Assembly (NCBI RefSeq): GCF_000621625.1
Contig: NZ_JHXV01000006.1
Span: forward strand, 62,001-126,000
From: Crocinitomix catalasitica ATCC 23190
GTDB lineage: Bacteria; Bacteroidota; Bacteroidia; Flavobacteriales_D; Crocinitomicaceae
Length of the DNA stretch: 64,000 nucleotides
Direction: 5' to 3'
The translations under genes were made by a program, and so were the position numbers. Shown here one piece after another: positions 53,184-62,833 of this stretch; within the stretch, counting starts at the first letter, position 1; the number at the start of each line of letters is the position of its first letter. Under the pieces are notes generated by a model, which searched no databases, was not told the DNA's origin, and saw nothing but the letters and a program-made list of their open reading frames with translations.

Positions 53184-55028
53184 TTACTCTACAGTGACTG
53201 ATTTGGCTAAGTTTCTAGGTTGGTCAACATTACAACCTCTCATTACAGCAATATAATATGAAATTAATTGAAGCGGAATTGTTGCTAAAATTGGAACAAC
53301 GAATTCGTGAGCATCGGGAATTTCAATAACATAGTCAGCTAATTCCTTAACATTGGTATCACCTTCAGTAACAATTGCAATAATTTTACCTTTTCTAGCT
53401 TTAACTTCTTGAATATTGCTTACTAATTTTTCGTAATTATCACCATGTGTTGCAATCACAAAAACAGGCATATTCTCATCGATCAAAGCAATCGGTCCAT
53501 GTTTCATTTCTGCCGCAGGATAACCTTCAGCATGGATATAACTAATTTCTTTTAGTTTTAAAGCTCCTTCTAGCGCAATTGGGAAACTGCTACCTCTACC
53601 TAAGTATAATGCATTTTGAGCATCCTTATATTTAGCTGAAACAGTTTCTATATAATCGGCATTCTTTAATAATTGTTCGATTTTAGCAGGTAAAGCTTCC
53701 ATTTCATCCAACAATAATTGGAATTTCTCATCGGTGATTGTACCTCGTTTCTTACCAATTGCTAAAGCCATCATGGCAAGAACAGTTAATTGGGTAGTAA
53801 AAGCTTTAGTTGAAGCAACACCTATTTCAGGTCCAGCATGTGTATAAGAACCAGCATCAGTCACTCTTGAGATAGTTGATCCAACAACGTTTACAATTCC
53901 TAATAAAATTGCTCCTTGAGCTTTAGCCATTTCTAAAGCAGCAAGTGTATCTGCTGTTTCACCAGATTGTGAAATTGCAATTACAACATCGTCTTTATGA
54001 ATGATCGGATTTCTATATCTGAATTCACTAGCATATTCAACTTCAACAGGAATTCTAGCAAGGTCTTCAAAATAGTATTCGGCTACTAATCCGGCATGCC
54101 ATGAAGTACCACAAGCGATAATAATAATTCTATTTGCCTTTGCTATTTTATCTTCATAAGCTTTAATTCCACCTAAAGAAACCCAGCCTTCTTTTGCATT
54201 TAATCTACCTCTAAAGCTATCATGAATAGCACGTGGTTGCTCATAAATTTCTTTAAGCATGAAATGTTCGAATCCACCTTTTTCAAGTTCTTCCAATTGC
54301 ATTTCAAGTTCCTGAACATATGGAGAAACCTCAGTATTACTAATGCTAATAATTCTTAATCCATTATTTCTATCAATAATTGCGATTTGTTCATCTTCTA
54401 AATAAACAACATTTTTAGTGTATTCAATAATTGGTGTTGCGTCAGATGCTAAATAATATTCATCTTCACCCATTCCAATTACCAATGGACTACTTTTTTT
54501 CGCTGCAATTATTTTATTCGGCTCTTCAGCAGAAATTACAACAATAGCGTAAGCTCCATGAACTTCGTTAAGCGCGATACGGATAGCTTCTACTAATGAT
54601 ACACCACTATTTTTTTTGATTTCTTCAATTAAGTGGACCAACACTTCAGTATCTGTTTCACTCTTAAAAGTATGGCCTCTTTTTATTAATTCTTTTTTTA
54701 ATACATCATAGTTCTCAATTATACCATTGTGAACAAGTGTAAGAGTACCATCACCTGACGTATGCGGGTGCGCATTTACGTTATTTGGCTCACCATGTGT
54801 CGCCCATCTTGTATGTCCGATACCAACTGTACCTTCGGTATTTGCATTACCAATAAACTCGGTTAAGTCAATAACTTTACCTTCTTTTTTGAAGACATTT
54901 ACTATATCGTTAGCTTGTAATAATGCAATACCTGCACTATCATAACCTCTATACTCAAGTCTACTTAACCCTTTAATTAAAATTGGGTAAGCTTTTTTGT
55001 TTCCTATATAACCAACAATTCCACACAT
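53184..55028 (-). CDS. glmS: Glutamine-fructose-6-phosphate aminotransferase
   Basis: 614 residues. It makes glucosamine-6-phosphate from fructose-6-phosphate and glutamine, the first step to UDP-GlcNAc. The N-terminal amidotransferase has Cys2 (MCGIVGYIGNKKAY) and RGYDSAG. The C-terminal part has two SIS domains (IIIACGTSWHAGL, about residue 303, and ALYLGRGSSFPIALEGALKLKE), with EMKHGPIALI and the closing AKSVTVE. It is the last of three genes (starch-synthase-like, DUF4270, glmS) packed with gaps of 1-3 bases. No ribozyme-type regulator is seen. Confidence 0.96.
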   Translation of the reverse strand: MCGIVGYIGNKKAYPILIKGLSRLEYRGYDSAGIALLQANDIVNVFKKEGKVIDLTEFIGNANTEGTVGIGHTRWATHGEPNNVNAHPHTSGDGTLTLVHNGIIENYDVLKKELIKRGHTFKSETDTEVLVHLIEEIKKNSGVSLVEAIRIALNEVHGAYAIVVISAEEPNKIIAAKKSSPLVIGMGEDEYYLASDATPIIEYTKNVVYLEDEQIAIIDRNNGLRIISISNTEVSPYVQELEMQLEELEKGGFEHFMLKEIYEQPRAIHDSFRGRLNAKEGWVSLGGIKAYEDKIAKANRIIIIACGTSWHAGLVAEYYFEDLARIPVEVEYASEFRYRNPIIHKDDVVIAISQSGETADTLAALEMAKAQGAILLGIVNVVGSTISRVTDAGSYTHAGPEIGVASTKAFTTQLTVLAMMALAIGKKRGTITDEKFQLLLDEMEALPAKIEQLLKNADYIETVSAKYKDAQNALYLGRGSSFPIALEGALKLKEISYIHAEGYPAAEMKHGPIALIDENMPVFVIATHGDNYEKLVSNIQEVKARKGKIIAIVTEGDTNVKELADYVIEIPDAHEFVVPILATIPLQLISYYIAVMRGCNVDQPRNLAKSVTVE

Positions 55029-55029
55029 A

Positions 55030-56379
55030 TTAATATTCTGTATAAGTAATTTCTAATCTAGGTTTATTTTTCAAATTTGATTTTGAACCATTAAATATAA
55101 TTCTTTCTATAGTTGAGCCAAAGAAAGCTGAAGAATAAACACGGTATCCAACATTTTCTATGTCTCCAAGTAATAAGCCCTGAATCTCTTGTGTCATATC
55201 AAAGCGATATTCTTTATTCACATCATCATAAGCTTCTGTATTATCATTGATAGTCGAACCGAACCCGTAGTCAGAAGTAAAAGTTGACAATTCGTTATCG
55301 ACAATTCTTCCAATAAACAGTCTAGCAGAAGGATTGAATGGATCAGCAACAAAATCTTGCACGGGCAGTACTAATACCGCCTGATTAATGATTTTTGGAT
55401 CCGTTTCTCCGTCCACGTTATTTCTTAAGTTTAAGATATGTGGAAATTTAATGATACTTCTTATAGCACTGCCTTGTGTATAAAATTTCTCCTGTCCTAA
55501 AAGTGTATTGTCTAAAACTGCCTGAACATCCGTTCCTGCTCTATCAAATTGTATAGAATTATAACGAGCACATTCGCTATTAATATCTAAATCGAAAAAC
55601 TCGGTCGCACCACCTTCTATATGATAATAAACTGTAAGCTTAGATAAAATATCCTCTAATGAGAAATATAATACAGTACCATTTCCATCAATAGGATCAA
55701 TTGTTTTAACATAGAGTCCCTTAAAAGCAGATGACTGAAAACTTTCATTCATTCCACCGCTATTCGCAATAGCAATCAATTGATCACCTAGGGAAGTTTT
55801 TAAGTTGATTCTAAACTGCGCTGAAATTGTGTCGTTGCCAACAACAACGTCTTTCACTATATCCGGTCGAATAGTAGACGAACCTACTTTAACTAAATCG
55901 CTACCAACAATGTTGGGTACTGTTTTAGTATAATATTCTTGATCTGCTCTAATTAAAACATCAGAAATCTCGTAAACTTCGACATTTAAATTTGTGAGAT
56001 CAGCATAATATTCAATTGAACTGAATTGTAAAGCTAGAACAACAGAGTCAACAATTGGCGCTGCAGGAAATACTGGATTGTATGTATCAGGCACGAGTTG
56101 AGTTACAAAACCACAATCGACGCGACCGAATATTGGGTCGATATATGCGCCTAACAAACTAATACTGGTTTCATCACTTTCTAAAGTGTCTAATAATTCA
56201 GAATAAGTAACCATACTAAAAGTATCAACAATAGTATGATTCAATTTCGTATTGGCTAAATTATCTCCAACTGAGGTGAGTTCTTTTTTACAACTAACTG
56301 ATACCAATAATAGTGTAAAAAAAGTGGCGGAAAGTTGAGTAACTTTCCGCCGTAAATTTATTTTTAGATTTTTTCTCAT
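55030..56379 (-). CDS. DUF4270 lipoprotein
   Basis: 449 residues with a signal ending at a lipidated cysteine (about 30, LLVSVSC followed by KKEL). The body follows the DUF4270 pattern: GDNLANTKLNHTIVDTFSM, then LLGAYIDPIFGRVDCGFVTQ, then DSVVLALQFSSIEYYAD, and FNGSKSNLKNKPRLEITYTEY at the end. The family is restricted mainly to Bacteroidota and its function is unknown. Its place between a starch-synthase-like gene and glmS is a known conserved cluster in flavobacteria (from memory). An outer-membrane location is inferred. Confidence 0.9.
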   Translation of the reverse strand: MRKNLKINLRRKVTQLSATFFTLLLVSVSCKKELTSVGDNLANTKLNHTIVDTFSMVTYSELLDTLESDETSISLLGAYIDPIFGRVDCGFVTQLVPDTYNPVFPAAPIVDSVVLALQFSSIEYYADLTNLNVEVYEISDVLIRADQEYYTKTVPNIVGSDLVKVGSSTIRPDIVKDVVVGNDTISAQFRINLKTSLGDQLIAIANSGGMNESFQSSAFKGLYVKTIDPIDGNGTVLYFSLEDILSKLTVYYHIEGGATEFFDLDINSECARYNSIQFDRAGTDVQAVLDNTLLGQEKFYTQGSAIRSIIKFPHILNLRNNVDGETDPKIINQAVLVLPVQDFVADPFNPSARLFIGRIVDNELSTFTSDYGFGSTINDNTEAYDDVNKEYRFDMTQEIQGLLLGDIENVGYRVYSSAFFGSTIERIIFNGSKSNLKNKPRLEITYTEY

Positions 56380-56382
56380 TGA

Positions 56383-57201
56383 CTAAACAACTATTTCTTC
56401 AAAAATTTGGTCGTAAAATTCATTTACGGGTTTAACGCATGTTTCTTCAGAATAGTATTCAAGAAATGGAATTTCTGATTTTTCAATATATTCTGATATC
56501 GAAGCATCCATATTCTCACTTCCTTGTATTACACCATCAGAGACTTCAATAGCCTTTTTATTAAGTGTAACCCAATCTAAATTTTCTAAATCCGCTACGT
56601 CTGCTTCGTTAAAGCCATCAAATTTAAGTTTTTCATTAAATTTTGGATCCCAATTTTTGTTAAAAGAATTGTCATAAACAGAATATACAACTTTAGCGTC
56701 TGCAAAATGCGGATCGTTATTGTATAATTTTTTAATATAAAGAGGCGTTAACGCAGTCATCCATCCGTGACAGTGAATAATGTCTGGTTTCCATCCTAAT
56801 TTCTTGACCGTTTCTAAAACGCCGCGTCCAAAGAACATTGCACGTTCATCATTATCTTCAAAATACTCCCCATCTTCGTCCTTTACGGTAGCTTTTCTAG
56901 TAAAAAAGTCTTCGTTATCAATAAAATAAACTTGAATTTTAGCTTGAGGTACAGAAGCAACTTTAATGATTAATGGATGATCAACATCGTTAATGATTAA
57001 ATTCATTCCAGACAACCTTATCACTTCGTGCAACTGATGTCTTCTCTCGTTAATACACCCGTATCTAGGCATAAATGCACGTATTTCTTTCCCCGCCTCT
57101 TGAATTCCCTGAGGCAATTTTCTTGCTGCTTTTGAAATGTCTGATTTTGGTAAAAAAGGTGAAATTTCTTGTGAAATGTACAGTACTCTTTTCTTTTCCA
57201 T
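56383..57201 (-). CDS. Single-domain starch/glycogen-synthase-like protein
   Basis: Start set at the ATG 57199-57201; the in-frame codon further upstream lies beyond the promoter. 272 residues: only the N-terminal starch-synthase catalytic domain (GT5; KRVLYISQEISPFLPKSD, IQEAGKEIRAFMPRYG, VYFIDNEDFFTRK, DIIHCHGWMTALTPLYIK). The C-terminal glycosyltransferase 1 domain that binds ADP-glucose is absent, so it is about half the length of GlgA. The usual KTGGLADV motif near the start is replaced by KSDISKA. It is unlikely to make glycogen by itself; a regulatory or substrate-binding role linked to glmS is inference. Confidence 0.85.
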   Translation of the reverse strand: MEKKRVLYISQEISPFLPKSDISKAARKLPQGIQEAGKEIRAFMPRYGCINERRHQLHEVIRLSGMNLIINDVDHPLIIKVASVPQAKIQVYFIDNEDFFTRKATVKDEDGEYFEDNDERAMFFGRGVLETVKKLGWKPDIIHCHGWMTALTPLYIKKLYNNDPHFADAKVVYSVYDNSFNKNWDPKFNEKLKFDGFNEADVADLENLDWVTLNKKAIEVSDGVIQGSENMDASISEYIEKSEIPFLEYYSEETCVKPVNEFYDQIFEEIVV

Positions 57202-57227
57202 ATTGTAGGTATCGCTTAATTTATGTA

Positions 57228-57258
57228 CAAAAGTACGAAAAATATAGCAGATATTCAA
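57228..57258 (-). promoter_or_regulatory. Promoter of the starch-synthase-like/DUF4270/glmS operon
   Basis: On the minus strand TTG is followed after 20 bases by TACTTTTG (57228-57235). Both boxes fit the Bacteroidota consensus. It would give a leader of about 20 bases before the ATG at 57201. Confidence 0.65.
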
Positions 57259-57268
57259 TTGTAAAACA

Positions 57269-57276
57269 TAGATTTG
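57269..57276 (+). promoter_or_regulatory. Candidate -7 element for panC
   Basis: TAGATTTG matches TAnnTTTG 24 bases before the panC TTG start. The promoters for panC and for the divergent operon sit within about 50 bases of each other. Confidence 0.45.
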
Positions 57277-57300
57277 TAGGTTTTACCAAATAATTCGGAA

Positions 57301-58161
57301 TTGAAAATTGTAAAAAATTTAGGAGAAATTAATGCTTTGATTTCTTCAATTCGCAGTTCAGACCCAGCAAAAAAGATTGGTTTCGTTCCAACTATGGGTG
57401 CTTTACACGAAGGACATTTAAGTCTAATCAACGCTGCGCAAGCTGTTTGTGATATCGTGATTTGCAATATTTTTGTAAATCCTACTCAATTTAATAACCC
57501 CAGTGATTTGGCTACTTACCCACGAACAATAGCTGAAGATACTGAGAAATTGGAATCTGTAAATTGTGACGTGCTGATAATTCCAGATGTCGATAGTGTG
57601 TATCCGAACGGTGTAAATTCAGGTTATACAATAGATTTAGAAGGAATCGATCAGGTTTTAGAAGGGAAATTTCGTCCTGGTCATTTTAACGGTGTATGTA
57701 TGGTGGTGGAAAGACTGTTTGAAATGGTTGGACCGAACAAAGCATTCTTTGGAGAAAAAGATTTTCAACAACTTGCCATAATTAGAAAAATGGTTGAGAT
57801 TAGAAAAATAGATGTTGAGGTAATTGGTGTTTTAATCCAAAGAAATAAAAATGGATTGGCACTGAGTTCTAGAAATGCATTACTAAGTGAGGAACAGTTG
57901 AAAGATGCAGAGATCATCTATCAATCATTATTAGCAGGTGTTTTGCATGCGGTCAAATCTAATAGTAGTCTACATATTACTGAAGAAATACTCCGTACTT
58001 TTAAAAAGGGAAACTTAGAACTAGAATATGTCGAAATAGTGGATAGTACAACACTGTTGAGTGTTGATGTTGTTGACAATAATAGTAGAATCTGTATGGC
58101 AGCATACTGCGGATCTGTTCGTTTAATCGACAATATGGGTTTAAATCTGCCGATTAAGTAA
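57301..58161 (+). CDS. panC: Pantoate-beta-alanine ligase
   Basis: 286 residues. It joins pantoate and beta-alanine using ATP in coenzyme A synthesis. FVPTMGALHEGHLSLI (about 28-43) has the HxGH nucleotide motif. NPTQFNNPSDLATYPRT, EGKFRPGHFNGV, FFGEKDFQQLAIIRKM and SSRNALLS follow. The start is a TTG at 57301: no in-frame ATG occurs before the conserved core, and a -7 box lies just upstream. It has divergent promoters with the glmS operon. The gap to metK is 97 bases; panD and panB are not in the window. Confidence 0.96.
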   Translation: MKIVKNLGEINALISSIRSSDPAKKIGFVPTMGALHEGHLSLINAAQAVCDIVICNIFVNPTQFNNPSDLATYPRTIAEDTEKLESVNCDVLIIPDVDSVYPNGVNSGYTIDLEGIDQVLEGKFRPGHFNGVCMVVERLFEMVGPNKAFFGEKDFQQLAIIRKMVEIRKIDVEVIGVLIQRNKNGLALSSRNALLSEEQLKDAEIIYQSLLAGVLHAVKSNSSLHITEEILRTFKKGNLELEYVEIVDSTTLLSVDVVDNNSRICMAAYCGSVRLIDNMGLNLPIK

Positions 58162-58221
58162 TTCAACTAATCTATAGAATTGTTTTTTGAGTAAAGTGGT
58201 CGGTCATTTTATCAATTTGAC

Positions 58222-58229
58222 TATTTTTG
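58222..58229 (+). promoter_or_regulatory. Candidate -7 element for metK
   Basis: TATTTTTG matches TAnnTTTG 29 bases before the ATG. The short leader leaves no room for a SAM riboswitch, and I see none. Confidence 0.45.
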
Positions 58230-58258
58230 CACACTATTCATTTATATAAATAAAGATT

Positions 58259-59512
58259 ATGTCATATTTTTTTACTTCCGAATCCGTTTCAGAAGGACAT
58301 CCAGATAAAGTAGCAGATCAAATTTCTGATGCATTGATTGACCATTTTATGGCTTTTGATCCACAGTCAAAAGTAGCATGTGAAACGATGGTTACAACTG
58401 GTTTGGTTGTTTTAGCCGGGGAAGTAAATTCAAATGCTTATTTAGATGTACAGCAAATTGCTCGTGATACAATTACGAAAATTGGTTATACGAAGTCAGA
58501 GTATCAATTTGATGCAAAATCTTGTGCTGTTATTTCTGCGATTCATGAACAGTCGGATGATATCAATCGTGGTGTTGATAGAGGTAATCCAATGGATCAA
58601 GGAGCAGGAGATCAAGGAATGATGTTCGGTTATGCAACAACTGAGACGGAAAACTATATGCCTTTGGCGCTAGATTTGTCACATAGTTTATTGATTGAAT
58701 TGGCTGACTTAAGAAGAGATACTAAAGAAATTCCTTATTTAAGACCGGATGCTAAAGCACAGGTTACTATTCAATATTCTGATGATAATATACCTGAAAG
58801 AATTGAAGCTATAGTTTTATCTACGCAGCATGATGATTTTGATTCATCTGATGAAGTGATGTTAGCGAAAATTAAATCTGACGTACTTTCAATTTTAATT
58901 CCAAGAGTAAAGGCAAAACTATCTGCTAATTTACAAGCGTTATTCGGAGATGACATTAAATATCATATCAATCCAACTGGTAAATTTGTAATCGGTGGTC
59001 CACATGGTGATTCTGGATTAACGGGACGTAAGATTATTGTTGATACTTATGGTGGTAAAGGTGCTCACGGCGGTGGTGCATTTTCTGGAAAAGATCCATC
59101 TAAAGTTGACCGTTCTGCCGCATATGCAACACGTCACATTGCAAAGAATTTAGTTGCGGCAGGTGTGTGTAACGAAGTTCTTGTTCAAGTTTCTTACGCG
59201 ATTGGTGTTGTTGAACCTATGGGGTTATTTGTTGATACATACGGAACAGCGAAAGTTGACATGACGGATGGTGAGATTGCAAAGAAAGTAAGTGAAATTT
59301 TTGATATGCGTCCTTACGCAGTTGAAACTAGATTAAAATTAAGAAACCCTATATATTCTGAAACTGCAGCTTATGGCCATATGGGTCGTACTCCAGAGAA
59401 AAAAACCATCACGTTTAAAAACGGTGCAAACGAAAAGAGTATTGAAGTAGAAACATTTACTTGGGAAAAATTAGATTATGTTGACCAAGTGAAGAAAGCG
59501 TTTATCTTATAA
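58259..59512 (+). CDS. metK: S-adenosylmethionine synthase
   Basis: 417 residues. It makes SAM from methionine and ATP. The N-terminal [20 protein letters not shown], the [12 protein letters not shown] hexapeptide region, and the P-loop-like [20 protein letters not shown] are all intact. The protein is longer than the usual 385-400 residues because of a small insertion near 125-165, as in other Bacteroidota MetK. It is monocistronic with a terminator following. Cytoplasmic. Confidence 0.97.
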   Translation: MSYFFTSESVSEGHPDKVADQISDALIDHFMAFDPQSKVACETMVTTGLVVLAGEVNSNAYLDVQQIARDTITKIGYTKSEYQFDAKSCAVISAIHEQSDDINRGVDRGNPMDQGAGDQGMMFGYATTETENYMPLALDLSHSLLIELADLRRDTKEIPYLRPDAKAQVTIQYSDDNIPERIEAIVLSTQHDDFDSSDEVMLAKIKSDVLSILIPRVKAKLSANLQALFGDDIKYHINPTGKFVIGGPHGDSGLTGRKIIVDTYGGKGAHGGGAFSGKDPSKVDRSAAYATRHIAKNLVAAGVCNEVLVQVSYAIGVVEPMGLFVDTYGTAKVDMTDGEIAKKVSEIFDMRPYAVETRLKLRNPIYSETAAYGHMGRTPEKKTITFKNGANEKSIEVETFTWEKLDYVDQVKKAFIL

Positions 59513-59520
59513 AATAAAAA

Positions 59521-59552
59521 AAACCGTGATAAATTTTTATCGCGGTTTATTT
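59521..59552. terminator. Bidirectional terminator between metK and a convergent secreted-protein gene
   Basis: AAACCG-T-GATAA pairs with TTATC-G-CGGTTT (one G-T wobble) around a 4-base loop, with A-rich sequence on the left and T-rich on the right. It serves metK (+) and the gene at 59569 (-). Confidence 0.8.
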
Positions 59553-59568
59553 ATTTCTTAATTGCGTA

Positions 59569-59943
59569 TTAAAATATTTGTATTTTAATACAGTCTGTTG
59601 TTTCCCAGTATCCATTGACGTCAGGATGATAATCCCAATCTGGAATACTACATCCTGAACAAGGATTTGTCATGTTTAATTGTTGTGACAGATCTGAAGG
59701 GTTCCAAACAGCAACAATCAACCAAAAATAAGATGGCGATGCTGATAATGGGGTAATGGTTGTTGAACCATAACCAGATAAAGGAATCCAAACTGTTGAA
59801 AGACTGCCAGATCCGTCACAATTTGTAACTGCATGAGCTTGTACATAAACATCATGACCTGAAGAATTTGAAAGTTCTAAATTGTTGACTTGACCATACG
59901 AGAAGCAACTAATAAATAAAATTAATGTAAATAACTGTTTCAT
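59569..59943 (-). CDS. Small secreted protein, unknown
   Basis: 124 residues with a signal peptide (KQLFTLILFISCFSYGQ). The mature part is a compact beta-rich domain (NNLELSNSSGHDVYVQAHAV, TVWIPLSGYGSTTI, YFWLIVAVWN) with cysteines at TNCDGS, NPCSGCS and TTDCIK that may form disulfides outside the cytoplasm. There is no sorting domain and no lipobox, so export to the periplasm or outside by the Sec route is most likely. No family is recognised. Monocistronic. Confidence 0.7.
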   Translation of the reverse strand: MKQLFTLILFISCFSYGQVNNLELSNSSGHDVYVQAHAVTNCDGSGSLSTVWIPLSGYGSTTITPLSASPSYFWLIVAVWNPSDLSQQLNMTNPCSGCSIPDWDYHPDVNGYWETTDCIKIQIF

Positions 59944-60069
59944 AATTGAAATATATTTTAGGTTAAGTGTTAATGTAATAATTTAATTCATTGAATGCAA
60001 GAATATTATGGATTAATTTTATTACTGATTAATTGAATACTATCTTCGTGGCATAATAAGATTGGAATT

Positions 60070-60510
60070 ATGGCTTTGTTAAATTGGGGTTTATTAGGAT
60101 TATTTATTGGCACATTTTTGTCTGCCACGCTTATCCCGTTCCCTTCAGAAGCGATATTAATTGGTGCTTACCAATTGGAGCAAAATTTTTGGCTGGTTCT
60201 TTTAATCGGAGGAATTGGAAATTTCTTAGGTTCGAGCACCAATTATATTATAGGTTATAAAATCAAAAATTTAGCAGTCCACAGACGATTAAAAATTAAA
60301 GACAGCCAAATAGACTATTGGTCTGTTAAAATTGAAAAATGGGGCATTATATTAGGTCTAATAGTGTGGATTCCTATTCTTGGTGAGCTGATAACAATCT
60401 TACTGGGGTATTTTAAACTCAATTTTTGGAAATTGGCGGTTTTAATGGTAGTGGGAATTTTTGGAAGGTATTATTTAGTATTATGGTTGTACGCTTCAAT
60501 AACCAATTAA
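60070..60510 (+). CDS. YqaA/VTT-domain (DedA-like) membrane protein
   Basis: 146 residues with four or five hydrophobic segments. It has the VTT/DedA features ATLIPFPSEAILIGAY (acidic residue in the re-entrant loop, about 20-35), IGNFLGSSTNYIIGYKI, and WIPILGELITILLGYFKL. Members are proposed to flip lipids or help membrane homeostasis; YqaA itself is uncharacterised. It is short for a DedA protein (about 200) and fits the YqaA-like subgroup. Its stop lies 2 bases from the rnc stop. Confidence 0.85.
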   Translation: MALLNWGLLGLFIGTFLSATLIPFPSEAILIGAYQLEQNFWLVLLIGGIGNFLGSSTNYIIGYKIKNLAVHRRLKIKDSQIDYWSVKIEKWGIILGLIVWIPILGELITILLGYFKLNFWKLAVLMVVGIFGRYYLVLWLYASITN

Positions 60511-60512
60511 TT

Positions 60513-61232
60513 TTACTGTAATCCCAACAAAGTCATTGTCTCATTGGAAGCTTGTTGTTCAGCTTCTTTTTTGGACGTTCCTTTACCTTGACCCCATTTA
60601 TTTTCGTTGACAATAACAATAGCCGTATAAATAAAATTATTCTCTTTAGAAGCGTCATCAATGATCTCGAATGAGATATTGAATTTATTCTTTTGTCCCC
60701 AAATTAGCAATTGACTTTTAAAATCAATTTCTTGTTCAAGTACAACCGTGAAATTAATGTAACGTTTAATGATACATTTTTCGAAAACAGCTTTTGTTTT
60801 TTCAAAATTCGAATCGAGATACATTGCACCGATTATGGCTTCAAGTGCATTTCCTTCAATGGTTTCAATCTTGATTGAACGACCAGTTCTGTATCGTAAA
60901 TGATCTACTAAACCAATTTCACCACCAATTGAAGCCAGCATTTTCCGATTTACAATTTTGGATTTAACTTTCGTCAAATAACCTTCGTCTTCTTCTGGAA
61001 ATTTTTCAAATAAATATTGCGCAACAATTAGATCAATGACAGTATCGCCGAGATATTCTAACCGTTCGTTACTTTCGACATTTTCACGTGAATTACTGTA
61101 AGATTTGTGGGTAAAAGCGGTAGCAAAAAGCTGAATATCCTTCGGCTTATAACTAAACTTTTTAGTGACAAATTTATTGAGTTCTTGAAATTCTGAATTC
61201 TTGCTCTTTGAGAAGAATTTTGTTATTTTCAT
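60513..61232 (-). CDS. rnc: Ribonuclease III
   Basis: Start set at the ATG 61230-61232 (five codons after another ATG that overlaps fabF); 239 residues. It cuts double-stranded RNA, processing rRNA and other RNAs. The catalytic region has ERLEYLGDTVIDLIVAQYL and EGNALEAIIGAMYLD. The double-stranded RNA-binding domain is at the C-terminus (KFNISFEIIDDASKENNFIY, GKGTSKKEAEQQASNETMTL). It is the last gene of the acpP-fabF-rnc cluster, common in Bacteroidota. Confidence 0.96.
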   Translation of the reverse strand: MKITKFFSKSKNSEFQELNKFVTKKFSYKPKDIQLFATAFTHKSYSNSRENVESNERLEYLGDTVIDLIVAQYLFEKFPEEDEGYLTKVKSKIVNRKMLASIGGEIGLVDHLRYRTGRSIKIETIEGNALEAIIGAMYLDSNFEKTKAVFEKCIIKRYINFTVVLEQEIDFKSQLLIWGQKNKFNISFEIIDDASKENNFIYTAIVIVNENKWGQGKGTSKKEAEQQASNETMTLLGLQ

Positions 61233-61236
61233 GATG

Positions 61237-62490
61237 CTATCCCTCATATGATTTGAAAATCACTGAAGTATTGTGACCTCCAAAACCAAAGGTATTGCTC
61301 AATGCATAACGTACATTACGCTCTTGTGCTTTATTGAAAGTAAAATTTAATTTTGGATCAATATCGGGATCATCCATGAAGTGATTGATTGTAGGGGGAA
61401 CAAGATTGTTTTCCAACGCTTTCACACAAGCGATAGCTTCAATTGCACCAGCAGCACCTAATAAATGACCAGTCATTGATTTAGTTGAAGAAATGTTAAG
61501 TTTATAAGCGTGCTCTCCAAAAACGTGTTTAATCGCTTTTGTTTCGGCCATATCTCCAAGTGGAGTAGATGTTCCGTGAACATTAATATAATCAATATCC
61601 TCAGGTTTTAAACCAGCTTCTTCTAGTGCTTGTTCCATTACACTTATTGCACCTAATCCTTCGGGATGTGGAGCTGTAATGTGATGAGCATCTGCAGAAA
61701 GGCCACTACCTACAACTTCGGCATAGATTTTTGCTCCACGTGCTATTGCATGATCGTAGTCCTCAAGAATTAATGCGCCAGAGCCTTCACCTAGAACAAA
61801 ACCTTCCCTATCAAGATCAAATGGTCTTGAAGCCGTTTCCGGAGAATCATTTCGTGTTGAAAGCGCCTTTAAAGCATTAAATCCACCCATGCCAGGTTCG
61901 TTTACACAAGCTTCAGATCCACCAGTAATAATTACATCACTCTTTCCTAATCTAATTAGGTTGAATGCGTCAATCATGGCGTTATTAGAAGATGCACAAG
62001 CAGAAACTGTAACATAATTAGGACCTCTAAATCCAAATTTCATTGAGATATGACCTGCGGCAATATCAACAATCATTTTTGGAATAAAGAAAGGACTAAA
62101 TCTTGGCGTACCGTCACCTTCAACGAATTGTTTGGTTTCTTCATGATAAGTGGTTAAACCACCAATACCAGAACCCCAAATTACGCCAGCACGTTCAAGG
62201 TTAATTTTTTCTAGATCAAGCCCAGAATTAGCCACGGCTTCGGAAGCCGAAACCATGGCATACTGTGAAAATGGGTCTAGTCGTCGAGCTTCTCTGCGGT
62301 CCATAAAATCTTCCACATTGAAATTCTTCAACTCACACGCAAATTGAGTTTTAAACTTAGAGGCATCAAACTTTGTTATTGTAGCAGCTCCACTGACTCC
62401 AGACTTTAACGCGTCCCAATATTCGTCAATTGTGTTTCCTATCGGTGTCAAAGCACCAAGCCCAGTAATTACTACTCTTTTTAACTCCAT
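61237..62490 (-). CDS. fabF: 3-oxoacyl-[ACP] synthase II
   Basis: 417 residues. It extends acyl-ACP chains by condensation with malonyl-ACP in fatty-acid synthesis. The N-terminus is RVVITGLGALTPIG. The catalytic cysteine C165 lies in TVSACASSNNAM. The two histidines are in INVHGTSTPLGD and KSMTGHLLGAAGAIE. It closes with ALSNTFGFGGHNTSVIFK. It is preceded by acpP (40-base gap) and followed by rnc, as in related genomes. Cytoplasmic. Confidence 0.97.
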   Translation of the reverse strand: MELKRVVITGLGALTPIGNTIDEYWDALKSGVSGAATITKFDASKFKTQFACELKNFNVEDFMDRREARRLDPFSQYAMVSASEAVANSGLDLEKINLERAGVIWGSGIGGLTTYHEETKQFVEGDGTPRFSPFFIPKMIVDIAAGHISMKFGFRGPNYVTVSACASSNNAMIDAFNLIRLGKSDVIITGGSEACVNEPGMGGFNALKALSTRNDSPETASRPFDLDREGFVLGEGSGALILEDYDHAIARGAKIYAEVVGSGLSADAHHITAPHPEGLGAISVMEQALEEAGLKPEDIDYINVHGTSTPLGDMAETKAIKHVFGEHAYKLNISSTKSMTGHLLGAAGAIEAIACVKALENNLVPPTINHFMDDPDIDPKLNFTFNKAQERNVRYALSNTFGFGGHNTSVIFKSYEG

Positions 62491-62530
62491 TTATTTATCT
62501 CTTAGATTTAAGACTTATTGATGTGTCAAA

Positions 62531-62767
62531 TTATTTTGCATTCCCCTCTATGTAAGAAACAGCGTCTCCTACAGTTTGAATTTTTTCCGCTTGATCATCC
62601 GGAATTGCAATATTGAATTCTTTTTCAAATTCCATGATCAATTCTACAGTATCTAACGAATCTGCACCTAGATCATTCGTGAAGCTTGCATCTGCAGAAA
62701 CTTCATCTTCTGCTACTCCTAATTTGTCTACGATGATAGACATTACTTTTGATTTTACATCAGACAT
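62531..62767 (-). CDS. acpP: Acyl carrier protein
   Basis: 78 residues, typical length and acidity. The phosphopantetheine-bearing serine is S37 in [18 protein letters not shown], followed by [20 protein letters not shown]. It carries the growing acyl chain for FabF and the other fatty-acid enzymes. It leads the acpP-fabF-rnc operon. A weak -7-like element (TTTCTTTG) lies upstream on the minus strand near 62800. Confidence 0.96.
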   Translation of the reverse strand: MSDVKSKVMSIIVDKLGVAEDEVSADASFTNDLGADSLDTVELIMEFEKEFNIAIPDDQAEKIQTVGDAVSYIEGNAK

Positions 62768-62833
62768 ATTTATCTGTTTTAAATGGTTTATTCAGTGTGC
62801 AAAGAAAATACTAAATAAGCAGAAAATCAAAAT

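Noticed and set aside
53130-53184. A GCAA...TTGC repeat as terminator or operator between the rhomboid and glmS genes
   Set aside because: The stem is only four bases and lacks a T-run, so it is not distinguishable from chance.
58162-58258. A possible SAM riboswitch ahead of metK
   Set aside because: The leader predicted from the -7 box is only about 25 bases and no conserved riboswitch core is visible.
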